DNA of 64,000 nt, from contig JAYGXS010000007.1 in NCBI GenBank assembly GCA_036362985.1, forward strand, positions 13,583,738 to 13,647,737. The letters run 5' to 3'. The position numbers and the translations under genes were made by a program. Below, in pieces: positions 1 through 9,699 of this stretch. How positions within the stretch are numbered: the stretch's first letter is position 1; every line of letters starts with the position of its first letter. The notes beneath the pieces were generated by a model. The model ran no database searches. It saw only the letters and a program-made list of their open reading frames with translations, and was not told the origin of the DNA. This DNA is from Ligula intestinalis (lineage: Eukaryota > Platyhelminthes > Cestoda > Diphyllobothriidea > Diphyllobothriidae).

Positions 1-28
1 ATTTAACTCACAGTTCTTCGCATGCCTT

Positions 29-105
29 TGTAGCTTAATCGGTAGAATGTTAGCTTTACTTTAGCCTTTTCTGCTGGTTCGGGTTCGAACCCCACCAAAA
101 CCACG
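29..105 (+). repeat. tRNA-like SINE head (intronic)
   Basis: An A-box-like stretch (TAGCTTAATCGG) is followed about 45 bases later by a good B box (GGTTCGAACCC). The T-arm and acceptor stems do not pair well, so this is better read as a tRNA-derived SINE head or tRNA pseudogene than as a working tRNA. It lies in the intron upstream of the first kinesin exon in the window. Confidence 0.45.
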
Positions 106-310
106 CATTTTTCACAATGGGGTCCGTTGAATTATTAAGAAAGATTTGGTTCGCGAGTAAGGATGCATTTTTTCGGTCAGTGACACACTCGACAGACCTA
201 ATTCGATAGGTTATGCCACATAATAAATCATACGTAGATATAAAAAAATGAACTCTCCTCACATACAGCCTACCTGAACGGAACGCAATTTTTATTTTCA
301 ACATATACAG

Positions 311-492
311 GTGCGGATCAGTCCTGTAGTTAACCGTAAAGGCTACCTCCTTCTCCTCTACGACGACCAACATCCAACGTGGGTGCGCCGATGGGTTGTC
401 ATTCGACGTCCTTTCCTCTACATCCACGAAAATGAGAAGGACGCCGTAGAACGAGACATAATTAATTTAACAACTGCCAAAATCGAGTACAG
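311..492 (+). CDS. KIF1/unc-104-type kinesin-3, PH-domain exon (first half)
   Basis: This internal exon encodes the first half of the C-terminal pleckstrin-homology domain of a kinesin-3 motor. In KIF1A/unc-104 that domain binds phosphoinositides on synaptic-vesicle precursors. The reading frame contains ISPVVNRKGYL (strand 1), a WVRRWVVIRRPFLYI block (strand 2) and DAVERDIINLTTAKIEY (strand 3), which line up in order with the KIF1A PH domain as I know it. The exon starts after a pyrimidine-rich tract and AG at 309-310, in phase 0, and ends at the donor AG|gtgggc (GT at 493-494), two bases into a codon. The motor, FHA and stalk exons must lie upstream of the window. Family assignment is strong; the exact paralogue is not determinable from this piece. 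Confidence 0.9.
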
Positions 493-1289
493 GTGGGCAT
501 TTTCTATATTCCTGCAGCCGCATCATCGTGCGAAAAAAAGAAATGTCTGCCGGCTTTTAGCTTTTTTCGCCCAAAGCCGTTCTTCTATCTTTAAAAGGGT
601 GTTGCTTATTTACCCTTTTTTACCTCTTCACTTTGCCTGATGACCTGCTTTTCTAGTCCGCGAACTTGAAGTTGGCATTGTTTACTGTCCTGCCGGCATA
701 CCTCTGTAGCATTGTCTGGCGCTTTTTTTAATTTCTCCGGCCACTCTGCAGCTTTGCCAGCTATGGATCCACACTTCCGTCCGTCCATTCGTCCGCGCCT
801 AGCCTATGCTCCAATGGTCTTTACAGAAGTCAATTAAACGTGATGCTCATCTCTACTCTGCCATTATCTTAATTTATTTAAGGGCCTATATCGGTAGAAA
901 CCCCGTTCGATCTTTACCGCACAATCCTATTAGGGTATAGTTCGTGGAGAACGCGCTGCAGGGCAAGCGCTTGTGATCACAGTCTTCAAACATCGCTTTA
1001 TCGGCTCATTTGCAGCATCGCCGAGAAAGGCAATCCTATGAACATGTGTTGCATTTTTGTGGTCAACCCTATCCAACTGCAGGATGTTAATTAGCCCTGC
1101 AACTGTGCTGGCCTGATAATGAAAATCTGTAGACTGACTGCTTATTTGCGTCTGAAACGGCGCCTGACATCAGCATTAATTAATAGACCGACTCAGACTG
1201 ATGCATAATATAGGAAAGCTAGAGTTGACTAAAGTCAAGGGAGTCGGCCACCCTCAAAATACTTCAGTGTATGTCTCACTATCAAAAGT

Positions 1290-2600
1290 AATCTATCGCC
1301 GGGAGGGAGAGGCTTAAGCAATCTCACTTTACCCGCTTGTGCCCACTGTGAAGACAGCGTCAAAAAGACCGTAGTCGGGACCCTGCACATATATCAGACG
1401 CGGCTGGAGCCGCTTCCACACAAGAGTCAAATCGCACGAAGTAAGAGTGCCATAAAGATCGTGGGTGACTGATGCCTGAGCTTGCACCCACGAGTGTCAC
1501 TTACGTCTCTCCCGGTATTCCGCAGTTGTAATGGGAAGGCATTCAGAATAAAGCCTGTCATATCCCGATCTGACTGCCGTGGTAATTCATCGATAGTACC
1601 ATACGGCCCATTTAGGGGTACCTACAGTCAAGTAACAGTTCGATAACCGACTTTGACGATGTTCAGCATATGCTCCGCATTAGGGTTGTGCAGGAAAAAG
1701 GACTCGTATATGGATTAGTTTTAAGTGCTAGTTAACTTACGTTGAAGCTACCACTCTCTCTCTTTCATTTACCCACCTGTTCCCGGCGCCAAGATAAAGT
1801 CTAGAAGAACGAAGGCAGAATCAGACGCAGGTGGCTAGCGCAGCCGAAGTGATCCCCAATGCGTGCCACCACGTCACCCATTTTCGGCATGTTTGATCTG
1901 TGAGAAACCTAAATAACGCCTGCTTTACACTGCTTTGACCCCCGTCTTGGTCCAGCGCAGCTAACACGCGGCCCAGTTAGAGGGTGCTACAGTAACCTGC
2001 AGATATATTTTTGTATCCACGTGAAAGCTCAGTTTAAGTTCTAGGATCGTAGGTTAGGCTATCTTACAGGTTGATCATCGCTCTCGACGATGTGCGTTGT
2101 AAGCTTCAGCAAGCTGAGGCAAAGCGGTGGCTATGGCTGGTTTGCAGTGAAATTAGACTCGTCAGATCTACCCCCCTGTCTGACCAGTGCCACACCTGAA
2201 CCTTATGCAAAGACAAAACTCGAGACAATCAGAGATGGGAGAGGACGCAGGCGGTGTGCATGAGACATATTCCAACACGCGTCACCAGATCACCACCTTG
2301 TTAAGTAGGCTGTCGCGTGGAAGCGTCATAAAGACCGGATTAAGAAGGACGCATTGAGGAACACTATCAGCCCGCAGTAAGCCACTCCACATAACAATGC
2401 ACACTGGGCTGACGGAATTGTCTACGTTGTTCCATCAGTTGGAAACCCTCGGGGCCACGGCTTTAAGCACACTGCGATAGTTTTAAGTGCATCAGATTAT
2501 CTATAGCGAGGAAAGAAATGCGCTGAGGGTGGACATCATTCTCTCCGCCACCGCGAGCAACAGGTCACCGCCTAGATGACCGGCCACCTAAGGTGGGATT
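1290..2600 (+). repeat. Degenerate tandem-like repeat, GC-richer than flanks
   Basis: Three related blocks begin near 1293, 1745 and 2150, spaced about 400-450 bases apart. Shared landmarks are a CTTTACCC/CATTTACCC/GATCTACCC start, then ...CTGTGAAGAC/GGCGCCAAGAT/CCAGTGCCAC, then CAGACGCGG/CAGACGCAGG/GGACGCAGG. The end near 2480-2580 (TTTAAGTGCATCAGATTATC, GAGGAAAGAAATGCGC, GTCACCGCCTAG) resembles 35150-35240 inside the 1-kb unit at 34509-35681, so this is a dispersed family. Similarity was judged by eye and is modest. Confidence 0.45.
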
Positions 2601-2634
2601 GGCCCAGTGCCAAAAATTAAAATAAGCCGGAGGT

Positions 2635-2712
2635 GGGCAGACGAAAAGATAAAAGAGTGAGAGGGAAAAAATAAAAAGAAAAAAAGAAAAAGGAAAGAGA
2701 AAACAAGAGCAA
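2635..2712 (+). repeat. Purine-rich (A/G) low-complexity tract
   Basis: An almost pure A/G run of about 78 bases sits inside the intron, upstream of the second exon. It is low-complexity sequence with no coding content. The opposite strand is polypyrimidine. Confidence 0.7.
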
Positions 2713-2991
2713 GTACACAGGCTACCTCTTTTGAACCACTAACTGAAACTTGGGCACCGAAGGTTTGGAGGACTTTCTTAGTATTTCCCTCCTGGGGTTT
2801 TCTGTGTTTATAATCTAATCCTCGGTTTTTTATTCTCCCAGCCTTCCGGCTAAATACAAGTGTAAACTAATCCTCTGATTCGGAACTTATTCTTTCCATT
2901 TCCATGGTTAAGCTGTTACTCCTTTTAAAATGTCTACTAACCACTTATTTATTCTTATTTATTTCTTAATAGTTTATTCTCATTTTCCCAG

Positions 2992-3192
2992 TCCCGCGCC
3001 TGTGGTAGAACATTTGGCCAGCGGGTTCAACTCTGTGGCAAAGAATGATTCAGAACACTCGACCGAGGACAATGCTGCCATTTTTCTCCTCACAACCTCA
3101 CAACGCAAAGTTTACGTAAAGACACCGGAACCGGGGGCAGATGTGCACGAATGGCTCTATGCTTTCAATCCACTAATGGCTGGTGAAATCAG
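2992..3192 (+). CDS. KIF1/unc-104-type kinesin-3, PH-domain exon (second half)
   Basis: This exon encodes the last strands and the C-terminal helix of the PH domain. The decisive block is DVHEWLYAFNPLMAGEIR, matching the D-WLYAFNPLLAGTIR signature that ends the KIF1A/unc-104 PH domain. Just before it, FLLTTSQRKVYVKTPEPG corresponds to strands 6-7. Between the first exon and this block the protein has a longer, Ser/Asp/Glu-rich loop (about residues 66-95 of the part visible here) than the vertebrate domain as I recall it. The acceptor AG is at 2990-2991. The donor AG|gtgaga at 3192/3193 is a strong consensus. The phase is 2 at both ends, matching the neighbouring exons. Confidence 0.9.
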
Positions 3193-3537
3193 GTGAGAGA
3201 ACTTGCAGTAAAAAAACGAGTCTGAATATTCTTGTCCGCTAACGATCCAAACTAGAAAGCTGAGGTGGTATAATAGCGCAATAAACTCCCGTACTTCATT
3301 TTGATGTCCTAATTAATGGCTATGGAACAGGCTAAAAACTGACATACGTCAGCTAGACGAAGGGGCAAACTATCCTCCTAATAAGAGCTTCCATTTGGAG
3401 ATAATTGTGGACTTTGAAAGGCTGAGGAGCTCTGGTTGCGTAATTGTTCACACATTTACGCTTTAACGACCAAACTCATTGGACGCGATTTCAGCCTAAT
3501 TGTTTGGGTGATAAACGTAATGAGCTCTAAGCGTGGC

Positions 3538-4240
3538 CTAATAATTGTACCAGGCTCGTTTGCGCTGGGTTTTCGTGTTAATGAATGCAATCTACGCTCA
3601 CGGAGCAGATCTGGGACACACCATTTGAGGGCACATGTCGTAAGTGGTGGAACACAGGAATATGTGTCCCCAAAGCAAAAGTCAGGTAAGACACAGTTGG
3701 TAGGAACCGCTTTTCCACAAGAAGATGAACTATTCATTGGCTGTAAGACGAGCCAGCTACCAGGTATGTCTGCACACCAGTTCTGTGCTTGAAGTTGTGT
3801 GTTGCTGTGTAGCTTTGTCTGCGCGTTGGAGTGGCTATTTGCGCGTGGGAGAAAGGTCCGGCAGAGTGAAGACAAAATGATCCACGCGCCTATATCTTCG
3901 TCAGGTCTAAAAGTGGAATCGTTCGGTCGGTTCAATTTATCGGACAATCATTTAAACCGAAGATTCGCTGTAGCTAGCAGACTTGCCAGTCCGACGGTGT
4001 TGGGGACCTAGTAATCGTATTCGTATCACGGGCGCTGGGTTTTTGTTTTGGTTCCGAGTGCAATCGTCACTCGCGGGGCAGATTTGGGTGCAATTAGCAT
4101 CAATTTTAAGGCACACATAGGGCACTGTCTATGTTTTCGTCAAAGTCTCTGTTGGCTGTTTGACAACCGTTCAAACCGAAGATTGGCTCTTGCTGGCGGG
4201 CTTGTTTCCTTGATGGGTTGGGGAATCAGAGCGATCTCAG
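3538..4240 (+). repeat. Direct duplication inside the last intron
   Basis: The segment starting at 3538 (TAATTGTACC..GCGCTGGGTTTTCG..) recurs at about 4013 (TAATCGTATT..GCGCTGGGTTTTTG..), with ACGCTCACGGAGCAGATCTG matched by CACTCGCGGGGCAGATTTG. A second matched part, AAACCGAAGATTCGCTGTAGC near 3955 and AAACCGAAGATTGGCTCTTGC near 4170, follows in both. Unit 1 is about 240 bases longer because of extra sequence at roughly 3640-3880. Function unknown; probably a diverged tandem duplication with an insertion or deletion. Confidence 0.6.
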
Positions 4241-4394
4241 GGTTTGGATGTCGTCAGCATAATTTGCGCATCGGCATCGTATTTGGTGTTTATATTGTGA
4301 AAGATTTAGACATTGTACCCGATGAAGCCTACTGTGCTAACAGTCACTTTTCGTGGGCGAAATAATATTGCAAAAAAGACAGCGGATTGGAGAA

Positions 4395-4513
4395 TGACTA
4401 TTTCTGTCATCAGCCATCCATAAATAACCCCAGATGGTGAAAACTTGAGGGACGAACCCGCAACCCATTTATCATAAATCCGTCGCTCTAACCCACTGCA
4501 CCACGCACTGGAT
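4395..4513 (-). repeat. tRNA-headed SINE, reverse orientation
   Basis: Read on the minus strand it starts GTGCAGTGGGTTAGAGCGAC (A-box region), then TTGCGGGTTCGTCCC (B box). It continues into the body GGATGGCTGATGACAG shared with the other copies (for example 28545-28700 and 38910-39060). It is a truncated, decayed copy in the last kinesin intron. Confidence 0.6.
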
Positions 4514-4879
4514 CTTTTGATATCCTAGAGAGAAGACCCCAATAAGAAAAGTCTATTGCAGAGACCTCAAGCGTTTACATCCTTTTTTCTCAAAGAGCTT
4601 TTACGACCCATAGGGTAAGGCCACATATCATAATTCCTCAAATGATTATTTGTATGTCAGCTACCGAGGACATAGCAAATTATCGATAGAAAAATGTACC
4701 TTCAGCAAACACATACAAGTTAGACATGACAACGGCATCTTTTTGCTTTAGCGATTGATGCACATGGAAAAACACAGAGGGATACGCATCACAGATGATC
4801 AAACGAACGCAAAAAAATTCAAGAGAAGCCATTATCATAGCTGGGATAGGAATTTTAGTAGCCTTACGTTACAAATTCG

Positions 4880-5110
4880 CCGCGTCATCGTCAGAGGCAA
4901 TAACTGAAACGGATAATTCATACACAGGAATTTGCAGTATTCATAGGATACAGGCCCTAGTAGATACCTCTGAAAATTAATAGCTAGCCTATTGAGGATA
5001 TTTTGCCCACTTGTGCGTCAATTGTTAATTACGCAACTTATTCTACTGAACTGTCATTACACGTGGTGGTAATGGGCGTGATGATGTACGCAAATTCCTA
5101 CACTGAACAG
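4880..5110 (-). mobile_element. Penelope-like element family A, 3'-end fragment
   Basis: On the minus strand it matches the 3' non-coding part of the PLE-A family seen many times in the window. Landmarks on the + strand are GATAATTCATACACAGGAATTTGCAGT, TTGCCCACTTGTGCGTCA and ACACGTGGTGGTAATGGGCGTGATGATG, in the same order as at 25290-25510 and 29500-29680. Heavily mutated, no coding capacity. Confidence 0.6.
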
Positions 5111-5289
5111 CACATCCCAGTACTATCTATGCAAACGGACTAACGAGCCGAATTGGTAGGGACTTATGAACTGTGAGCACACAGCACACAGTAGGACTCA
5201 TGACACTCACCAAAAACCGTCGACTAGGCTGGTAGAAAAACAACACCAGAAACTACTTTTAAAGGGCTTTTTTACACCCGTTCTAACTT

Positions 5290-5425
5290 GGGTTTCTCGA
5301 GATTGGGGCTCGAGTGTGGTACCACTTAAGTCTGGGTATGACTGGCTGCTGACCGCTAATAAGCCAGCAATGGCCATGCCAGTCTCCCCTGTGTTTACCG
5401 GTATTGTTATCTGTCTTAAGGGATT
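5290..5425 (+). repeat. SINE body fragment
   Basis: It contains TCTGGGTATGACTGGCTGCT, GCTAATAAGCCAGCAATGGCC and CCAGTCTCC, the body shared with the SINE copies at 20850, 28545 and 38910. The tRNA-like head is not clear here. It lies in the last kinesin intron. Confidence 0.6.
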
Positions 5426-5607
5426 TTTGTTACCAATCGCACAGCAGGAGCTGAGAACTGGAAGAACCTGTAATAGGACCAAATTTGCATCCAATTGTTG
5501 TGAATTCTGAGTTCGCATTAATTTTAGTAAGCACCTGTGGATAAAAGTGACGTTAGAGTTGGCGACTAGATTTATATTCTGTGTGACTGATACCTGGTTG
5601 TGTGAAT

Positions 5608-5641
5608 CAAGGGCTGCGCCCTTTGCGGGCGCGATCCCTTG
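5608..5641. other. GC-rich stem-loop
   Basis: CAAGGG, a variable triplet and GCGCCC pair with GGGCGC, a triplet and CCCTTG around a loop of about 5 bases. It is a short, strong potential hairpin in the last intron. I know of no function and it may be chance or a repeat remnant. Confidence 0.5.
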
Positions 5642-6078
5642 TTAGCCACGGTGGCCCCACAGGGTAGGTAAAGCATTTGACTTTGTATCCTTCTTAAACG
5701 TTAAGTTGAATATGTTAAGTCATGAAATCACCCGTCCTATACAACGAATAATATTTCAACGTGGATGCATTCTCCCTGTGGCATGCTGGAACATCTTTCG
5801 GAAATCAGAAGACACATTCAAAAATATCTCTCATACTTCCGTTCCAGTAAAATAGATATCTTTTTATAAGACGAAACTACGAGCCTTTCTTCCATTTCCG
5901 GTGAGGAGGAGTAGTGAGAAGTATTGCCCACTACACAGTTTCAATAAGTTTGTGTTTTTTTGGCCAAGCAATTGGACGTTTTCCCCATGGAGATCAACGC
6001 AAAATAATAAGCTTCCGTTTTTGCATAATGCCTCACCGCGAGCGCAAAATTGACTGTAATTTATGCTGTGTGTTTCAG

Positions 6079-6106
6079 ATCACGCCTTGGACGGAAGAAA
6101 CATTAA
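6079..6106 (+). CDS. KIF1/unc-104-type kinesin-3, terminal exon with stop codon
   Basis: This is a 28-base last exon. AG from 3191-3192 plus A at 6079 makes arginine, then Ser-Arg-Leu-Gly-Arg-Lys-Lys-His and TAA at 6104-6106. The joined end, AGEIRSRLGRKKH, fits the IRSKLSRR-type basic tail that follows the PH domain of KIF1A/unc-104. The acceptor is preceded by GTGTGTTTCAG and the phase is correct. With the two exons upstream, the visible coding part is 136 codons plus stop. The basic tail match, the splice phase and the downstream poly(A) signal make this assignment good despite the short length. Confidence 0.82.
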
Positions 6107-6385
6107 ATTCGGGGTACTCCAGTCTGCCTCTGCGAGGAGAGAACTAACACTCGACTCCTAGACAAGGAAAGTTTCTACCGTCTGCTTCCGGCACTGCGCC
6201 CCCCACCCGCGTCACTATCAGGTTACGTGCACGAGCAAAGAAACCTCTCCCTCTCTTTCTCTCTTGGCATCGTCTCTCTTCCTATTTATCCACACATTAA
6301 GCCTTCTCCTGTGGGCTTTGTCTTACTCTACTGCTATTTTGGTGAAATTGGCATGAGACAACAATAAATTCGTGGCATTAACAAA
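6107..6385 (+). other. 3' untranslated region of the kinesin-3 gene
   Basis: It follows the TAA at 6104-6106 and includes a C/T-rich stretch (about 6240-6290, CTCTCCCTCTCTTTCTCTC). It ends a little after the AATAAA at 6363-6368. The exact cleavage position is a guess (15-25 bases after the signal). Confidence 0.65.
6363..6368 (+). terminator. Poly(A) signal AATAAA of the kinesin-3 gene
   Basis: First AATAAA downstream of the stop codon, 257 bases after it, on the coding strand. Position and sequence fit the canonical cleavage signal. Confidence 0.65.
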
Positions 6386-7454
6386 AAACATATTTCACAC
6401 AATGGGATAGATTGTTTGAGTGGAAAGCATTGACGTACCACGCTAATCCAGATTATTACCCACTCTGTTTTAATAAATGGTGTAGGGGGCTCCCAGAATA
6501 GGTTTCTTTGCGATAAATGGACGTACGATATAATCCATCGGTATTTCGATGTACAAGAAAGTCGAGGAATTGGAGTTGTCTATCAAACTCTGTCTTGACT
6601 GTAAATTTAATTACTGGTGACGGACGGCTAGGTTTCTTTGCAGCTGGTCTAGATGATTTCTCTTAACAGCGACAAACGGCAGACGGTTTACAGTGCTAAG
6701 GAATGTTCTGTCAATTACTCAAAATATTATTGTTAGCTCATAAATCCTGATTCCCAAAACTGAGACTAATAATATTGCCAGCAAAAGCCGAGGCGATTGT
6801 GGTTGGCCATTTCTAGTTCACTAGCTGTCTTCAGCCAGTCATACTCGATCGAATTGATGCCCCATTTGAGCCTAGAACCCGCAAACTTTCGAACAGAAGT
6901 CTGAGACTCTAACCATTGAGCCAATGCTATCTGCGTAGCCTACAAGCTGCTGGTGGAGCGAGCGAGAAAAGTGTGCTCCATTACTGATCGGTAAACGTTA
7001 ATCGACGGGAGTGGCCTTAGCCTACTGACTTAAATCAATAATACGTCGCCGTCTAATACAATCGGTCGGTCACTAAACTGAACATGAGTTACTGACTCAC
7101 CCATCAGAGAACAAGTACCCACCTAAGAGACTCGAGGCAAACTCTGATCTTGCACCGCACGTTGAAGCAATTTACGGTTATTTCGATTCTTAGAGAGTTA
7201 CCGGAGCCACCCAAAGATGTTAGGACTAACAATTGAGGCACGGTATTCCGATACAAAATCCATAGGCATCCATCTTGATCTTCCTGCAGCTTCTTAAGTC
7301 TTCCGTACACAGAGCTCAAGACAAGACGACCACGTTGAATTTCAGACACAGCAAGTCAAGAAATAATCACTTTGGTCGGCTTCAACAAAGTCAAGCAGAC
7401 CGAATCGGACGAGCGCGTCACGGTGCAATATCTACAGATAAATTGCCAGGCATG
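6386..7454. other. Intergenic sequence downstream of the kinesin gene
   Basis: Apart from the SINE at 6795-6955, I see no feature. The short frames at 7104-7502 overlap on both strands and show no recognisable domain. Confidence 0.5.
6795..6955 (-). repeat. tRNA-headed SINE, reverse orientation
   Basis: On the minus strand: GGCTCAATGGTTAGAGTCTCAGACT (A-box region), TTTGCGGGTTCTAGGCTC (B-box region), then a body with GAGTATGACTGGCTGAAGACAG and AGAAATGGCC. This is among the clearest copies of the family, with head and body both visible. Confidence 0.7.
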
Positions 7455-7690
7455 TGTCTGTTTTCGATATATTATCTTAATGCCTGTTCATTTATATCGT
7501 AATAACCTAAAAACACACGTGGGCTGGTAGAGAAAAAGAGCAATTGACAGGATCGGTGAGGAAGGGGATAATTGGGACAACAATTTGATCAGCATGATGG
7601 GAGGGGACTGGTAGTCGGGATAGTTGACAAGTTGGAGGCGCTCAAATTTGTGATTTTCAGCCATTTTAATAAGGGCGCCTTTATGACCCC
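7455..7690 (+). repeat. Family E repeat, 5' fragment
   Basis: TATCTTAATGCCTGTTCATTTATATCGTAATAACC followed by GTGGGCTGGTAG matches the starts of two longer copies at 57890 and 59838 (CATTTTTATGGTAATTAAATTA.., GCTGGTTGG). The G-rich part after it (GAGGAAGGGGATAATTGGGAC) also fits. The copy breaks off before the foldback element at 7804. Confidence 0.5.
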
Positions 7691-7803
7691 GAAGTGCCCC
7701 GGTGCTAACAGCTAAGAAAAACTTGCCTTAAGGTTCTTAGGTCAAGATAAAGCACTTTTTTAACTACTCAGAAGGTGCCTGAGCCTATCAAAGAGCCGCA
7801 GTC

Positions 7804-8807
7804 CATGTACAGTAAACGCCATTGATCATGTAATATTTCGGCATATGCGAAAGATTAGTACTCTTTCGCTAATCAGAATTGACTCCAGTTGTGATACTGA
7901 TTATCGTGTAGTGTATTCTGAAGTCATTTTACTGAGGATAGGAAGCCGGCTTTTTAACGAGCTTCGTTTCGACTCTAAGCAAACCGTATCTTTTGATAAA
8001 AAACTGACTAATTAAGTTGTATGTCTTTTATCATTGATTTTGCCTGCCTTTATAAACTCAAATATATATTTTATAGAAAAAATGCACGAGAAAATTACTT
8101 TTTGTACTTGTTTCATCGAAAATTTAGCATTCTTATAATTTGATACTCAAAGGAAGAGTGGTTTTCGGTTTTCAATTAGTTGCTTATTATGAGCTTTTTT
8201 ACGATTGTTCGGTCTTCGTCCATAATAAATCGTATCCGTCAATTTATTAGTGCTGCCTTGCATAAAATATATTCCAAATTTATTTCAGTATTTAATGATT
8301 ACTAGGTGCCGTGTTCCTCAGACTTTAGGCGAAAGTGTACATTTCCTTAAACAGGATGCACACATTGCGCAGTTTTTAAACCTTAAATTAGGGTGTAGCA
8401 TTCACTCGTTTAGAAAATTGTTCGGCAATTGAGCAACTTTTTAAAACCGAAAGCTTCCCTTTCTTTGAGAATAAAACTTAAAGTACGCGTAATTTGCTAT
8501 AAAACATGCACAATAAATAATTTTCACGTGCACGCTTTCCACAAAATATATTTGAATTTATAAAGGCAGTCAAAATCAATGATAGAAGACAAGCTACTTA
8601 AGTATTTCGTTTTTTACAATGAATACGTTTTGCTAAGATTCGAAACCAAGCTCGTTCCAAAGCCGGCTTCCTATCCTGACTGAAATGACTTCAGAATACA
8701 CTACATGATAATAAGTATCACAACTGGAGTCAATTCTGATTAGCAAAAGAGTATAAGTCTTTCGCATATGTCGAAATATTGCATGATCAACGGCGTCTAA
8801 TGTATTG
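7804..8807. mobile_element. Large foldback (inverted-repeat) element, about 1.0 kb
   Basis: The left arm (about 7804-8190) and the right arm (about 8430-8807) are imperfect reverse complements along nearly their whole length. Paired landmarks are GATCATGTAATATTTCGGCA with the complement of TCGAAATATTGCATGATC, GACTCCAGTTGTGATACTGA with the complement of ATAAGTATCACAACTGGAGTC, and AGGATAGGAAGCCGGC with the complement of GCCGGCTTCCTATCCT. About 240 bases separate the arms. No transposase frame is visible. A foldback or long-TIR MITE-like non-autonomous DNA element is the likeliest reading; a head-to-head insertion of two copies of one repeat is the alternative. A related single arm lies at 63600-63870. 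Confidence 0.75.
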
Positions 8808-8989
8808 TTCCCGATTGAGCCTATCCTACGTGGACAGATTAGGAATTAGCTATTCGCCAAGACCCCCTCTGTGTAAATTTTCAAAAAGCCTTTCGTGTGG
8901 AGTAGAATGTATTGGCCGCATGAACCAGTGTTTTTTTAACAGAACAAAAGAGAAAATTTTCCAGTATGGTTAGGTAAGGGTAAAATAAA

Positions 8990-9400
8990 GGGCACTAGCT
9001 GTTCCATTCTTGTGCACAATTTAAACTCAAATCATCGCGTGGACGCCAGTGAGACTTTTTGGCTGACCTGCCTGGTACCCTTGAGCTATTCAAAATTTCC
9101 TGGACAATATTGTTTTGGCTATGGCAGAAGCGGCTTCTATCACGCAACGCAAACCGGCCTGTGCGCCCAAAAAAACTTCGCAACGGCGACGCACAAACCA
9201 GGGGGGAAAGTCGCCAATACAACAACTCGCAGACATTCGCATTTTGCTGCTGTCAGTCCCCTCTGACATGAATGAGGTATTTGACCAAAATCCTACCTCT
9301 ACGGCAACTGCACCGACGATCACAATATTTTTTCAACCAGCCAACGTAGTTTATTTAGTTAATTTCAGTATAAATTTATAGAGGTGGAGAAAAATCAATC
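8990..9400 (-). repeat. Family E-related repeat, opposite orientation
   Basis: ACGCAAACCGGCCTGTGCGCCCAAAAAAACTTCGCAACGGCGA corresponds by position and sequence to CTACGCCGACCGACCCTGTGCGTCCAAAAGAATTTCATCGCGGCC at about 58290-58345. GCGGCTTCTATCACGC and the later GTCCCCTCTGACATGAATGAGG part also fit. Several overlapping short frames here (9012-9381, both strands) are by-products of this repeat and are not called as genes. Confidence 0.45.
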
Positions 9401-9699
9401 AGGAGCAGACGCACACTGGCTGATTTATCTTCAAGAATTTTCAGTGGTCATTTTCGCAACTTAAATTTTCAAGTTGGACTAGTGAATTGCCTCCACAATT
9501 GTGAGACCACCAACAATCTAATTGGTCAGTTCTGTTGAGTCCACCAGAACTCTCAGGTCACATACTCTAAGTTGCAATATTGTTCGATTGCTTGCAATAT
9601 CCCAAAATGCTAAAATCTACAAGCCCATTAAATAACCAAAGGAAGGTAAGGGTAGTAAAGCTACAAACAATTACGTAACTGGAAAAAGAAAACTCAGCT

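Larger units (their letters stand above)
493..2991 (+). other. Intron of the kinesin-3 gene (about 2.5 kb)
   Basis: It runs from donor gtgggc at 493 to acceptor cattttcccag ending at 2991, a good pyrimidine-rich acceptor. The phase on both sides is 2, so AG + T makes a serine codon across the junction. It contains a GC-richer degenerate tandem-like repeat at about 1290-2600 and a purine tract at 2635-2712. I see no further exon in it. Confidence 0.8.
3193..6078 (+). other. Last intron of the kinesin-3 gene (about 2.9 kb)
   Basis: Donor gtgaga at 3193 and acceptor tgtgtgtttcag ending at 6078. The intron holds a duplicated segment (3538-4240), a reverse SINE (4395-4513), a PLE-A fragment (4880-5110), a SINE body (5290-5425) and a GC-rich hairpin (5608-5641). 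The 163-codon and 118-codon frames around 3436-3947 overlap on opposite strands, carry no recognisable domain and are taken as chance. Confidence 0.75.

Noticed and set aside
29..105. Possible functional tRNA gene
   Set aside because: A- and B-box-like sequence is present, but the acceptor and T stems do not pair. It fits the SINE heads seen elsewhere.
3456..3947. 163-codon minus-strand frame in the last kinesin intron
   Set aside because: It overlaps a 118-codon + strand frame and a diverged direct duplication. No family signature or splice support.
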